A DNA stretch of 64,000 nt, from the NCBI RefSeq assembly GCF_900095795.1, contig NZ_LT608328.1, positions 3,217,001 to 3,281,000 on the forward strand, given 5' to 3'. The notes beneath the pieces are model-generated. The model searched no databases. It was not told the DNA's origin and was given only the letters and a program-made list of their open reading frames with translations. Positions within the stretch are counted from its first letter, which is position 1; each line of letters begins with the position of its first letter. Made by a program: the position numbers and the translations under genes. This DNA is from Petrimonas mucosa (GTDB lineage: Bacteria; Bacteroidota; Bacteroidia; Bacteroidales; Dysgonomonadaceae). Positions 37,749-46,745 of this stretch are shown here, one piece after another.

Positions 37749-39980
37749 CTATAAGAACTTTCCAATGGTGGCAAGAAGCAGTTCCTTGTCGAAAGGTTTG
37801 CCAAGTATATCCTGGCAACCCTTATCCAGCAGCAACTCCTTGTCCAGATCCAACATATAGGCGCTCACTGCCACGATGGGCGGGTAGAAAGGCGATCTTT
37901 GCCGGATCTCTTGCATCGCCTCGATCCCGTCCATCTCGGGCATCCTGACATCCATCAGTATCAGGCTGGGCTGTTCCGACAGGAAGATCTCTACCGCTTC
38001 CCGCCCGTTCCTTGCGTGGAGCAGACGATACCTATTACCAATCATCGCATGGATCAGTTCAAAATTATCGTCAATATCCTCTGCCACCAGGATGGTTGCC
38101 TTGATCTCGTCGGGCTGATTCAAGAGCTGGCTTTCCGACCGGCTCTCAAAGAGCTGCTCTTCCAAATCGACAATAATCAGGGGTATCCTACAGGTAAAGG
38201 TTGCTCCCTCCCCAAGCCTGGAAGCGACCGTAATATTTCCGCCCAACCGCTCCAGTATCGTCTTGCAGATGGAGAGCCCGAGGCCGGTACCCTGAGCAAA
38301 ACTGTCCACCTTCACAAACCGCTCGAACACCTTTTCCAGCTTATCTTCGGGAATACCGATGCCGGTGTCCCTCACATAGAGCTCAATCCAGTCGCCATGC
38401 ACCCTGTATCCTATAGTAATGGTTCCGTTGGGGGTAAACTTGATTGCATTGTCCACCAGATTGGCCAACACCTGAATGAGACGGTTCCTGTCGCTTCGGA
38501 TGGTGGAATCGTGATCGGGAATCTCCAGCTCCAACCTGATTCTTCCGGCGTAGAGCTGATAGGTGTTGATGATCTCCCGGCAAAGGTCATTCATGCTCAC
38601 AGCCGAGAAGTTGAAGACAAGTGTACCCGACTCGATCCGGGAGAGGTCAAGCACCTCGTTGATCAGCATGAGCAGCCGTTTGTTGTTAGATTCGATGATC
38701 TCCTGAAACCTTCTCCGCTCCTCACGCGATTCAATATCGGCCATGATTGCCGAGAAACCCACAATCGCATTCAGCGGTGTCCGGATCTCGTGACTCATAT
38801 TGGAGAGGAAAGCAGATTTGAGCCGATCCGACTCCTCCGCCCGCTCCTTTGCCTCTTTCAGTCTCCTCTCATAGCGGGTAAACTCGGAGATGTCGTGACC
38901 GAGAAACCATATGATATCCTCGCCATACTCGTTCTGTACAACAAAGGAGTAGTACTCGGTATTGATCACGTTAAACTCCGCGTAGGGGTGTCTGCAGGTA
39001 TATTTTATGGTGTTGTTGCTCGCACGCAGTGAATCGAGAAACTGCACCCACTTCTCCTCGCCCCTGAAGTTGGCCATCAGCTCGTAGACCTTGTAGCCGG
39101 TAATATCAACATCTACGGGAATATGATTCATCTTGCGGCAGAGTTGGTTGACAAAGACCAGTGTCCCGTCGGCCTTGGCGGCAAAGATGGTCTCATAGCT
39201 GTTGTTTACTGCCGTGATGATCATATTGAGCCTGTCCCAGTTGGAGACAATATCGTCGATATTCTGGGTATAGCCGTCAATAATCAATTCCCCGTTCCTC
39301 AGGTGATACCGGTTCAATATCTTGGTTCGCATGTAATATGCCCGCCCATCCTTCACCACCCGGTAATCGTAGGTTCGGTGGCGGGTTTCAGGATCATTCA
39401 GGTAACTTACAAGCTTCTCCCGATCGTCCGGATATACATTGGTCAGGAACTGATCCAGTGTTATCTCCATCTCTTCCCCGGCATTGACCAGCAAACCCAC
39501 ATAACCGTAATAGTAAAACTTGCCGGTAGACGGGGTGTAGTTCCAATAACTGATCCTTGCCGCTCTTCCTGTCTCCTTGAGCCGCTCATTGGCCAGTTGC
39601 AGGCTCAGCTTCATCTGGCTCCTCTGTGTAATATCGCGGTATACCAGCAACAGGTGGTCGTCGTCATACTTCTGGATGATGCATTTGAAGTAGTACATTC
39701 TGTCGGGCGATGGCAAGTCATAATTCGCATTGGAGGCAATGCCGGTATGTGCAACACTCTCCATTGCAGGTCGCAGTTCCCTTACGGTCTCCGTCGGGAA
39801 GTATTCAAACAGGTTTCTTCCCAGCAAGGTAAGCTCCCGGTTTACATAAGGGTTGTCGGGCGTTTTGACAATCATGTCTACACAGGTCCCGTCATTCTTT
39901 ACCATCAGCAGGGTGTCGGTCATCATCTCCAACAGTTTTACTGCCTGGCTCTTATCATGCAATATTCCTTTTGTTTTCAT
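37749..39980 (-). CDS. PAS-containing hybrid sensor histidine kinase
   Basis: A 743-residue cytoplasmic hybrid kinase. PAS-like sensor domains occupy about 15-120, 135-245 and 250-370 (the second with TYDYRVVKDGRAYYM, typical of PAS_3). The HisKA domain has His397 (MSHEIRTPLNAI), followed by N-box NLVDNAIKFTPNG, G-boxes DTGIGIPEDKL and GTGLGLSICK, and a C-terminal receiver with acceptor Asp677 (LILMDVRMPEMDG) and a Lys in LGKPFD. No transmembrane segment is visible. It is the last gene of the polysaccharide operon and overlaps the preceding glycosyltransferase gene by four bases, so it should be made together with the polymer machinery. Confidence 0.94.
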   Translation of the reverse strand: MKTKGILHDKSQAVKLLEMMTDTLLMVKNDGTCVDMIVKTPDNPYVNRELTLLGRNLFEYFPTETVRELRPAMESVAHTGIASNANYDLPSPDRMYYFKCIIQKYDDDHLLLVYRDITQRSQMKLSLQLANERLKETGRAARISYWNYTPSTGKFYYYGYVGLLVNAGEEMEITLDQFLTNVYPDDREKLVSYLNDPETRHRTYDYRVVKDGRAYYMRTKILNRYHLRNGELIIDGYTQNIDDIVSNWDRLNMIITAVNNSYETIFAAKADGTLVFVNQLCRKMNHIPVDVDITGYKVYELMANFRGEEKWVQFLDSLRASNNTIKYTCRHPYAEFNVINTEYYSFVVQNEYGEDIIWFLGHDISEFTRYERRLKEAKERAEESDRLKSAFLSNMSHEIRTPLNAIVGFSAIMADIESREERRRFQEIIESNNKRLLMLINEVLDLSRIESGTLVFNFSAVSMNDLCREIINTYQLYAGRIRLELEIPDHDSTIRSDRNRLIQVLANLVDNAIKFTPNGTITIGYRVHGDWIELYVRDTGIGIPEDKLEKVFERFVKVDSFAQGTGLGLSICKTILERLGGNITVASRLGEGATFTCRIPLIIVDLEEQLFESRSESQLLNQPDEIKATILVAEDIDDNFELIHAMIGNRYRLLHARNGREAVEIFLSEQPSLILMDVRMPEMDGIEAMQEIRQRSPFYPPIVAVSAYMLDLDKELLLDKGCQDILGKPFDKELLLATIGKFL

Positions 39981-41182
39981 TTGAGATGGTTAGGGTGGTT
40001 GGTGCTGCTCCTTTTCGCTTTCTCCCATGCCGCATTGCCATTGAATCTACACAGGTAGACCGCTCCCTTGAAAGGATTGAGATTCATAAAGAGAAAATAG
40101 TATGGAATAAACAGCAGTTTATTTTTGATGGCCCGGTGGGCGAGATAGGATCCCAGCCATGCGGCGAGATAGAATAGTACCTGCAGCAGCGCAGTGAGTT
40201 GAAAAAACCAGGCCGGCTCAACCCGCTGGAGGAGCAGGAGCAGATTCATCGGCAGGAGCAGAAAGAGGGCAACCGGAGTGATGGTCCAACGCAACACCCG
40301 GTGAGAGAGAAGCTGAAAAGTGAGCCATCCATGCCGGAACGGATTGAGCAGCCTCCTCAGGCGCCAGACCGACTGTAACCCGCCAGCTGCAATCCGCACC
40401 TTTCTCTTCTCCTCCTCCTGCATGTTGAGGGAGGCTGACTCCACGGCATAAGCCTCCTTGCAATAATGGATGCGATAGCCCTCGGCTGCGATCTGCAACG
40501 ACAGGACAAAATCGTCGAGCAGGGTGTCTACCGGTAGCTCCCTGAAGAGATGAGTACGGATGGCGAACAGCTCCCCGGCAGCACCCATGGTGGAGTATAA
40601 GCGTGAATCGAGCTCTTTCAGCAGCGACTCATACCGCCAGTAGGCACCTTCCCCTCCCGACGAGGCGGTATCCTTCTCCTTTACCGCAATCCGCTTCTCT
40701 CCGGCCACACACCCAGTTTTGGGATCAGTGAAAGCTTTCACCATCTCCTTCAGTGCTGCAGGGTTGATCAAGGTATTGGCATCGGTAAAGAGAACAACGG
40801 GACTCTTTACAAAGGTCATCCCACGGTTGATCGCAGCGGTCTTCCCTCTCCTCTCCGGCTGGAAATGAACCTCCACTCCGGGATATGCCTTTAGTTTCTC
40901 GTTGGTCAGGTCCGTGGATCCGTCGGTCACCCAGAGTATCCTGAGTCTCTCGGCCGGATAATCGAGCGCCAGGCAGTTTGCCATCTTCTCCTCCACCATC
41001 TCCTCCTCGTTGTAGGCGGCAATAAAGAGGGTCACTTCAGGCAACTCACCGGGCACTACTGACTGGCGCTTCGGACGGAACAGCTCCCGTATCTGGACCA
41101 GCAACCAGAGGAGAATGCCATAACCGATATAGGTGTAGAAAACCAGCAAAAGCGAGAAATAGAAGAGTGATGTTAAAGCCAT
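39977..41182 (-). CDS. membrane glycosyltransferase, family 2
   Basis: A 401-residue GT2 enzyme with an N-terminal TM helix (about 5-32) and three C-terminal hydrophobic segments (about 300-375). The GT-A domain carries TLFIAAYNEEE, WVTDGSTD, FTDANTL (metal/donor DxD equivalent) and a downstream DDFVLSLQ acidic motif. The layout resembles processive or polyprenyl-linked GT2 enzymes. It overlaps the hybrid kinase gene by four bases and follows the frameshifted GT2 gene. Sugar specificity cannot be told. Confidence 0.9.
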   Translation of the reverse strand: MALTSLFYFSLLLVFYTYIGYGILLWLLVQIRELFRPKRQSVVPGELPEVTLFIAAYNEEEMVEEKMANCLALDYPAERLRILWVTDGSTDLTNEKLKAYPGVEVHFQPERRGKTAAINRGMTFVKSPVVLFTDANTLINPAALKEMVKAFTDPKTGCVAGEKRIAVKEKDTASSGGEGAYWRYESLLKELDSRLYSTMGAAGELFAIRTHLFRELPVDTLLDDFVLSLQIAAEGYRIHYCKEAYAVESASLNMQEEEKRKVRIAAGGLQSVWRLRRLLNPFRHGWLTFQLLSHRVLRWTITPVALFLLLPMNLLLLLQRVEPAWFFQLTALLQVLFYLAAWLGSYLAHRAIKNKLLFIPYYFLFMNLNPFKGAVYLCRFNGNAAWEKAKRSSTNHPNHLK

Positions 41183-41197
41183 GTCATAGCGGTTTAG

Positions 41198-42062
41198 TTA
41201 CTTTCGGTTTGTGATCAGGTTCGACTCCTCATCCTCGGGAGGTGTTGTTTGTCGAGTGAAGAGGAAGTTGATATTCTTCAATCCCTTAATCATCCTCACT
41301 TTAAAACTGTTGAAGAGCGATCCGTCCGCATGGAGTGTATTTCCGGCAGTAACCGCACGCGCCTTGCGGGAAGTGATCAGTTTAATCCTGCCATAGTTCA
41401 TCAGTCCCAGTGCCATCGAACCATCTTCTCCCCTGATCAGCTCCACCCGGTAGCCAACCTTCCGGCCATACTCCGTCCTGTATGCAAAGACCATCCCCCT
41501 CACTCCCCTTTCGGGTCGCTTGATAAAGAGTGCGCGGATATAGAGGTCTCTGATCGCCTCGTAGAGCATCAACCCCCACCTGGAATGACTCTTGTCGGGC
41601 ACAAAACTCCAGAGGGAGGATACAGCCATCACGCCCGGCTTCTCAAGCTCACGGATCATGGTCTCGATATAATGAGGCGGATAGAGGGTGTCGCCATCGA
41701 TGCAGATGCAGTATTTGCCCCTGGCATGCTCCTGGCCACACGCCCGTGCGTAACCGGGACTCTTCCTCTCTTCAAAAAAGCAGGGCACCCCTGTTGCATG
41801 AAAGAGCTCACCCGTCCTGTCGGTGGAACCATTGTTTACCCCGATCACCTCAACCGGATAGCGGCACCGATTGTCGGCGAGCGACCAGAGAGAGCCCAGG
41901 AAGGAGGCGGGTCTCCTCATTATGGGCAATCACCACTACCGAAGCGATAGGGGTGTCGCTCTGCATCCACTTCAGCTTCTCTCTCACCCCTTTCACTACC
42001 GCTGTCGGAACATCGGCAAAAGGTTTCTCAAAGACAGTCAAATAGTTATCGTACCAGGACAT
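41198..42062 (-). pseudogene. glycosyltransferase family 2 gene split by a frameshift
   Basis: The first frame runs from ATG 42062 through the GT2 start (ASVVVIAHNEETRLLPG), and the rest continues in another frame from about 41900 (SLWSLADNRCRYPVEV, GVNNGSTDRTG, CIDGDTLYPP) to the stop at 41198. The span is 865 bases, one more than a multiple of three. Losing one G of the GGG (forward CCC, 41895-41897) or gaining one CT unit in the adjacent (CT)4 run (forward AG repeat, 41887-41894) would rejoin the frames into about 287-288 residues, a normal GT2 length. Everything else looks intact. It may be a sequencing error, a fresh mutation or slippage-based switching. The short frame starting at 41929 is not a separate gene. 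Confidence 0.85.
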
Positions 42063-42095
42063 TTAAATAAGATATGTTGAAGCTATTTATTATTA

Positions 42096-43238
42096 TCATT
42101 TAGTTACACCAATCAGCTCTTCAAACAGATCCATCCATTGCGACATGATGTTCTCCTTCTTGAATCGCTTTACACTCTCTCTGGCATTGCGCCCCATCTC
42201 CCTCCTTATATCTTCATTTTCAATCAGATAACAAATTTTTTCGGCCAATCCTGCAATATCCCCATTTTTCACCAGCAACCCGTCCAGACCGTCGGTGATG
42301 ATATCCCTAGGGCCGGTGGGGCAGGCAAACGATACTGGTGGAACACCGCAGCTCATCGCCTCGGTCAATACCAGACCAAAACCTTCGTATCTTGAACTCA
42401 AGACAAAAATAGAACTTTCCAGGTATTTCTCCGTAATATGGCTGGTTTTTCCATGCGTAATGAGAGTCCCTGCAAGGCCAAGGTTGTGGATTCTTCTCTC
42501 CAGCTCATCCCGATCTCCTTCACCATAGAGATGAAGCGACCAGTCGGGATGCTTTTCTGCGACAAGTTTCCATGCCTCGGCCAGGAGATCAAATCCTTTC
42601 TGATAGGCGTAACGCCCCACGGCAATCACCCTTTTGTTCGTCAGTGCAGCAGAAACCTCACACTCCATCTCCTGGTAGTTATGGATGACTGCACTATTGT
42701 GCAACTCGGGCCACATCTCCTGCTCCTCCCATGTCAAGAAAACGATCTTGTCGAATCGTTTCAACTTGTTTACGTACCTGCGCTCAAGATATCGATGGAT
42801 CAGCCTGGAGGATTTGCGAATCCTCCAGGATAAGGCCGAATAGGCATTCCTGGTGATGTGAGACTCTCCTATCTTCAGACTCCCGTCACGAAGTTTATGG
42901 ATAAAATTGCACTCCCGCCGCAGGGTGGAGATTGTAATGTCGGGTTTCGTCTCGATAAGGAAGCGGGTGAATCGCCGCTTGAATTGCAAGTACTTCACCG
43001 GATAGGTGAGAATCTTCATCAAGAGCGACCTCTGCTTCGGATTGTCGATAACCACCCCAAGGTCGTAATGGTTGACTCGTGGCGACAACGGATAGTAACA
43101 GTCGCGAGCTTGTTGCTCCGAAGTGAGAATGGTGACCTCATAACCGGGCAGGCCGGCCAGGTAATTTGCCTTGCCGGTAATCACCCTTTCAAGCCCTCCT
43201 GCAATATAGAGTGAGGGGATGTAATAGACAATTTTCAT
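42096..43238 (-). CDS. glycosyltransferase family 4
   Basis: A 380-residue GT-B enzyme. The N-terminal IPSLYIAGGLERVI glycine-rich acceptor-side motif and the C-terminal donor-binding block (VGRYAYQKGFDLL; SSRYEGFGLVLTEAMSCGVP near residue 280, with the E-x7-E pair) place it in GT4, with several retaining transferases of O-antigen and capsule synthesis. Sugar unknown. It overlaps the following GT-D gene's stop by four bases. Confidence 0.92.
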   Translation of the reverse strand: MKIVYYIPSLYIAGGLERVITGKANYLAGLPGYEVTILTSEQQARDCYYPLSPRVNHYDLGVVIDNPKQRSLLMKILTYPVKYLQFKRRFTRFLIETKPDITISTLRRECNFIHKLRDGSLKIGESHITRNAYSALSWRIRKSSRLIHRYLERRYVNKLKRFDKIVFLTWEEQEMWPELHNSAVIHNYQEMECEVSAALTNKRVIAVGRYAYQKGFDLLAEAWKLVAEKHPDWSLHLYGEGDRDELERRIHNLGLAGTLITHGKTSHITEKYLESSIFVLSSRYEGFGLVLTEAMSCGVPPVSFACPTGPRDIITDGLDGLLVKNGDIAGLAEKICYLIENEDIRREMGRNARESVKRFKKENIMSQWMDLFEELIGVTK

Positions 43239-44137
43239 ATCTTGCAGATTATCTGGCTAAAATAGCTCTCCTCGGTTGTCATGCCAATCTCCCTGCCTGT
43301 CAATGCCTCATTGACATACTTCGAAGGCACACTCACCTTACGTCTGGCCCCCATCCGGAACCATTCATACTCAATATCAACATGCCCTATATCAATAGCT
43401 TGATAACCAATCTTATGCAAATCGTAAGCCAGAACAGTGGCCGTGGGCCCCAACGCCAGCAGAACCAGCACCCCCTTATCCTGTTTTGACACCTCTTCCA
43501 GAATGAGGTCATACTTTTCAAATGCATTGAGAGGAGGAGACAAAATGCGTCGGATGGACGCGGCATTGTCGAATAGATCGTTACCCACACCCAGCCGGCT
43601 CTTCTCACCCTCTACAACAAGCAGATCGCGCTTATTCCATATCGTTTTCAACATATTGAACCAGCCGGCGCTCTGCTCTTTCAACTTGAAGTCGATGTAG
43701 GGTCTCGTAATGAAAGTATTGCCGTAAGTGCGTCCACCCACCAGATATCGGTCCCACAAATCCCCGTAGAGATAGAAATGGGTACGCCAGAAACGCCTGG
43801 CACTGCGGGTATACCGGGATAACTCCTCAAACGTGTCGGAGATGCATACCAGGTGACCATCCTGCTGGCTCGCCATCACCTCTTTCAGTCTCTCCGACAA
43901 CAGTGTCGACTCCTTCTGGAAACGGATCGGCCGCCCCCCGATCAGTAACATCTCACCGTCGCCGAAGCGGCTCACCGAAGCACCGGTTGAAACAATCCTC
44001 CGGATGGTCTCATCAATAGAAAGCACATCAGGAATGATCTTTTGCCTTTTCCTGGCGAGCAGGTAGAGCAAGTTATAAAATTCCACGACACAATTGTACC
44101 TGATCTTCTCCAGCAAAATAGCCGATAACCCATTCAT
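43235..44137 (-). CDS. GT-D fold glycosyltransferase (DUF1792/SP_1767 type)
   Basis: About 300 residues with the hallmarks of the GT-D class: SVSRFGDGEMLLIGG, whose Asp/Glu serve as the metal-binding DxE motif, and the C-terminal GYQAIDIGHVDIEYEW. Studied members add glucose to glycans on serine-rich adhesins; here the acceptor is more likely the repeat unit of the polysaccharide. An in-frame ATG at 44191 would overlap the upstream gene by 43 bases; 44137 gives a 11-base gap and fits better. Confidence 0.86.
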   Translation of the reverse strand: MNGLSAILLEKIRYNCVVEFYNLLYLLARKRQKIIPDVLSIDETIRRIVSTGASVSRFGDGEMLLIGGRPIRFQKESTLLSERLKEVMASQQDGHLVCISDTFEELSRYTRSARRFWRTHFYLYGDLWDRYLVGGRTYGNTFITRPYIDFKLKEQSAGWFNMLKTIWNKRDLLVVEGEKSRLGVGNDLFDNAASIRRILSPPLNAFEKYDLILEEVSKQDKGVLVLLALGPTATVLAYDLHKIGYQAIDIGHVDIEYEWFRMGARRKVSVPSKYVNEALTGREIGMTTEESYFSQIICKI

Positions 44138-44148
44138 ATCCAAACTTA

Positions 44149-45267
44149 TTAAAAAATTGCATCCAAAATTTTTCCCATCTGGTTTTTCCATGAGAGAGAT
44201 TGCACAGACTCCCTTATCTGCTCGGGCTGGATAGTCAGACCCGAATAGAACTCAATCACCCGGCCAATATCCAGAGGCGATTCATCGGCCGGGATCTTCA
44301 GAATATATGGCTTTCCTTCAAAATCTTCGTCAATTTCAGAATATAGAAACGGGATTCCCCTTACCGCATATTCCCGGTTCTTCAGTGTCTTGATGTGCGT
44401 GATGTTGCTTCGGTGACGTCCCAGGCTGCCAACAGCGATATCCGCTTTTGCAAACACTTTGTCCAGCTCCCCGCCAAAGAGGCTGCCGTATAGCAATACA
44501 TACTCCTCCAGATGATATTTCTCGATCAAGGGCAGAATTTCGTCTCTCTCCCTCTGGCCACTGAATTCTCCCACAATGTGGAAATAGACCTTGCATCCGT
44601 TGGCCGATTTCCTGTAGTAATCGGCCAGCCCTGCAACTACCCGGTCGAATCCGTGCCAGAAATGGATCTCGGCCACCCCAATCAGATGGAGTTCACCGGC
44701 AGTTGGATGGCGCCGGTTCAATGGAAGCGACTGGAAATCCACACCGTTGGAGACCGATATTGTCCGCTGACCGAAAATTGTCTCCTCATTCGAAAAGGTC
44801 ACAATGGCAGAGAGCCCTTTAGCCAACCTCCTTCTGAAGAGTCTGTCGATCAGGAGGGAACATTTGCTTCTGAATGTAATATACTCCTGGTCGTACGGGT
44901 AGGTAGGCACCTCCATGACTATCTTCACGCCCAGGAGGTTCAGCTGTTTTACAAACCGGATCAGGAAGGGAGAGGCATTGTGTTCCGATCGCATGTAGAC
45001 CAGACCGACCCGCTGCTCCCGGATATAACGAATCAACGGTCTGTAATCTATCCTTTTCCGGATCTTGGCTACGATTCCGGTTCCCAGGTTTGCCAACACC
45101 TTGTTGTCAACCATCCACATCCGGGAACCATCCCGGTTAACGGTGTAGTAACAGTTGACCACTTCGCACCCGCACTCCTTCAACCCTTTCACCTGAGCCA
45201 GCTTTTTCTTGCTGATGCCGCTGTGATCGAAGAAGCCGCTGAATGAGAGAAAAAGTACTTTTGTCAT
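44149..45267 (-). CDS. glycosyltransferase, GT4-like
   Basis: A 372-residue GT-B-fold protein. FLSFSGFFDHSGISKKKLAQVKGL opens the N-terminal domain, and a donor-side domain follows with LIGVAEIHFWHGFDRVV and ADIAVGSLGRHR. The classical E-x7-E is replaced by a weaker pattern (KTLKNREYAVRGIPFL), seen in divergent GT4 members. The start at 45267 is chosen because the first Rossmann strand begins there. Sugar unknown. Confidence 0.85.
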   Translation of the reverse strand: MTKVLFLSFSGFFDHSGISKKKLAQVKGLKECGCEVVNCYYTVNRDGSRMWMVDNKVLANLGTGIVAKIRKRIDYRPLIRYIREQRVGLVYMRSEHNASPFLIRFVKQLNLLGVKIVMEVPTYPYDQEYITFRSKCSLLIDRLFRRRLAKGLSAIVTFSNEETIFGQRTISVSNGVDFQSLPLNRRHPTAGELHLIGVAEIHFWHGFDRVVAGLADYYRKSANGCKVYFHIVGEFSGQRERDEILPLIEKYHLEEYVLLYGSLFGGELDKVFAKADIAVGSLGRHRSNITHIKTLKNREYAVRGIPFLYSEIDEDFEGKPYILKIPADESPLDIGRVIEFYSGLTIQPEQIRESVQSLSWKNQMGKILDAIF

Positions 45268-45294
45268 ATCGTATTCCACAAACTTCCAATCAAT

Positions 45295-46740
45295 TTATCT
45301 CCTCTGCAGGAGTTGTTTTATGCCATTCAACAGGTTATACTCCCCGCACAGCTGCAGATAAGCTGCGGAAGAGAAGAGCAAAAGCAACAGATTTACAGCC
45401 AGGGAGAGCAGCAGGTGGTCGATCTGCAATAACCGCTCCTTCAGACTGAAGAGGGCAAATATAAGGGCTGACAAAAGGAGCGGGGAAAGCAACACCCCAA
45501 AAAACGGTCCAATAGGCAGCCGGAATGTCTTCCTGTACATCTGAAGATAGGCCTGGAAAAAATTAATTGTAAAGGTAACCACTATACACCAGGCTACAGC
45601 CTCGAGACTCCGGAACAGGAAGATACCGGCCAGAATGCCGGAAACAGTTGTAACTGCAGAAAAGAGGCCACATATAAAGAGGCTCCGGGTATCGCCTGCC
45701 GCCTGGAAGATTGAACCCGATGTGGAGAGGATAATCTGAATTCCTACCGACAACGACAAGATCCTGAAGACGGGAACAGAGGGTTCCCACTGATTTCCAA
45801 ACACAATCAGGATCAACTCTTTTGCAGAAAAGAACAAAAAGAGAGATAGCGGGAGAGCGATAAAAGCCATTAACCTGACAATCTTCCGATAGGAGCGATC
45901 CAGGTAGTTCATATCATTCTGGAAATCCGCAAGAACCGGATGCAATACCGGGGTGATCACATGTGTAATGTTTTGTAACGGCAACATCATCAGGCGGTAC
46001 GACTTTTCATAATATCCCAGTTGTCCCATCCCCATAAACCTGCCAATCAGCAACTTATCAAGATTTCGACTGAAATAGTTGATGACATTGAAGAGGAACT
46101 GATAGATGGAGTAGGAGAAGATCCCCTTAAGAGATTGAACTCCTGTGGTCAGCTTGACTTGAAGTGGAAAACGCCGGATGGTAATGATAAACATCAGGAT
46201 GGCCGACAATACCGGATTGATCAGCAAGGCAAAGATACCGCCACCTCCCAAGGCGGCTGCGACTGCCAGTCCACCGGTAATGATCTGGACCAGTATCATT
46301 CGTTTCGCAATGAACTTGAACTCCTTTTCCTTGTAAAGAAGTGCATTGGGAACAATATTTATCGTATTGAAGAAGATTGAGAGCGTAAGGATGCGACAGA
46401 TAATTACCAGCTGCCTCGCGTTGTAATATGCCGCTATTGAACCTGCCAAAATAAAAAACAGAAAAGCGACAATCAGTGCTATCCAGAAGGTAAACGAGAA
46501 GAGGTTGTCGTAATCCTGTTTTGTAAGTTCCCGATTCTGGATGACCGCCGGGGCTATCCCCAGATCGGTAATCAATCCAAAGAATGTCAGCAGGACAGTC
46601 GCCACGGCCACAATCCCGAAATCATCCGGCGAGAGCAACCGGGAGAGGATCGCAACAATCAGCAACGAGATCAACACCCCGATATATTTTGAGATGCCGG
46701 TGTAGAGTACGCCTGAGAAGAGAGTCTTTCTGATCTCCAT
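45295..46740 (-). CDS. lipopolysaccharide/O-unit flippase (Wzx/MOP family)
   Basis: A 481-residue integral membrane protein with a dozen or more hydrophobic segments spread over its length and the family N-terminus (FSGVLYTGISKYIGVLISLL, then RLLSPDDFGIVAVATV). MOP-family members move undecaprenyl-linked repeat units to the periplasmic side. With the Wzy-like polymerase at 50382-51821 and the Wzc-like protein it completes a Wzx/Wzy pathway. The gap to the upstream GT2 gene is five bases. Confidence 0.92.
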   Translation of the reverse strand: MEIRKTLFSGVLYTGISKYIGVLISLLIVAILSRLLSPDDFGIVAVATVLLTFFGLITDLGIAPAVIQNRELTKQDYDNLFSFTFWIALIVAFLFFILAGSIAAYYNARQLVIICRILTLSIFFNTINIVPNALLYKEKEFKFIAKRMILVQIITGGLAVAAALGGGGIFALLINPVLSAILMFIITIRRFPLQVKLTTGVQSLKGIFSYSIYQFLFNVINYFSRNLDKLLIGRFMGMGQLGYYEKSYRLMMLPLQNITHVITPVLHPVLADFQNDMNYLDRSYRKIVRLMAFIALPLSLFLFFSAKELILIVFGNQWEPSVPVFRILSLSVGIQIILSTSGSIFQAAGDTRSLFICGLFSAVTTVSGILAGIFLFRSLEAVAWCIVVTFTINFFQAYLQMYRKTFRLPIGPFFGVLLSPLLLSALIFALFSLKERLLQIDHLLLSLAVNLLLLLFSSAAYLQLCGEYNLLNGIKQLLQRR

Positions 46741-46745
46741 ACCTG

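Noticed and set aside
41198-41929. Separate 243-codon glycosyltransferase gene starting at 41929
   Set aside because: Its first residues are an out-of-frame reading of the conserved GT2 N-terminus; the true start is at 42062 in another frame, so it is one frameshifted gene.
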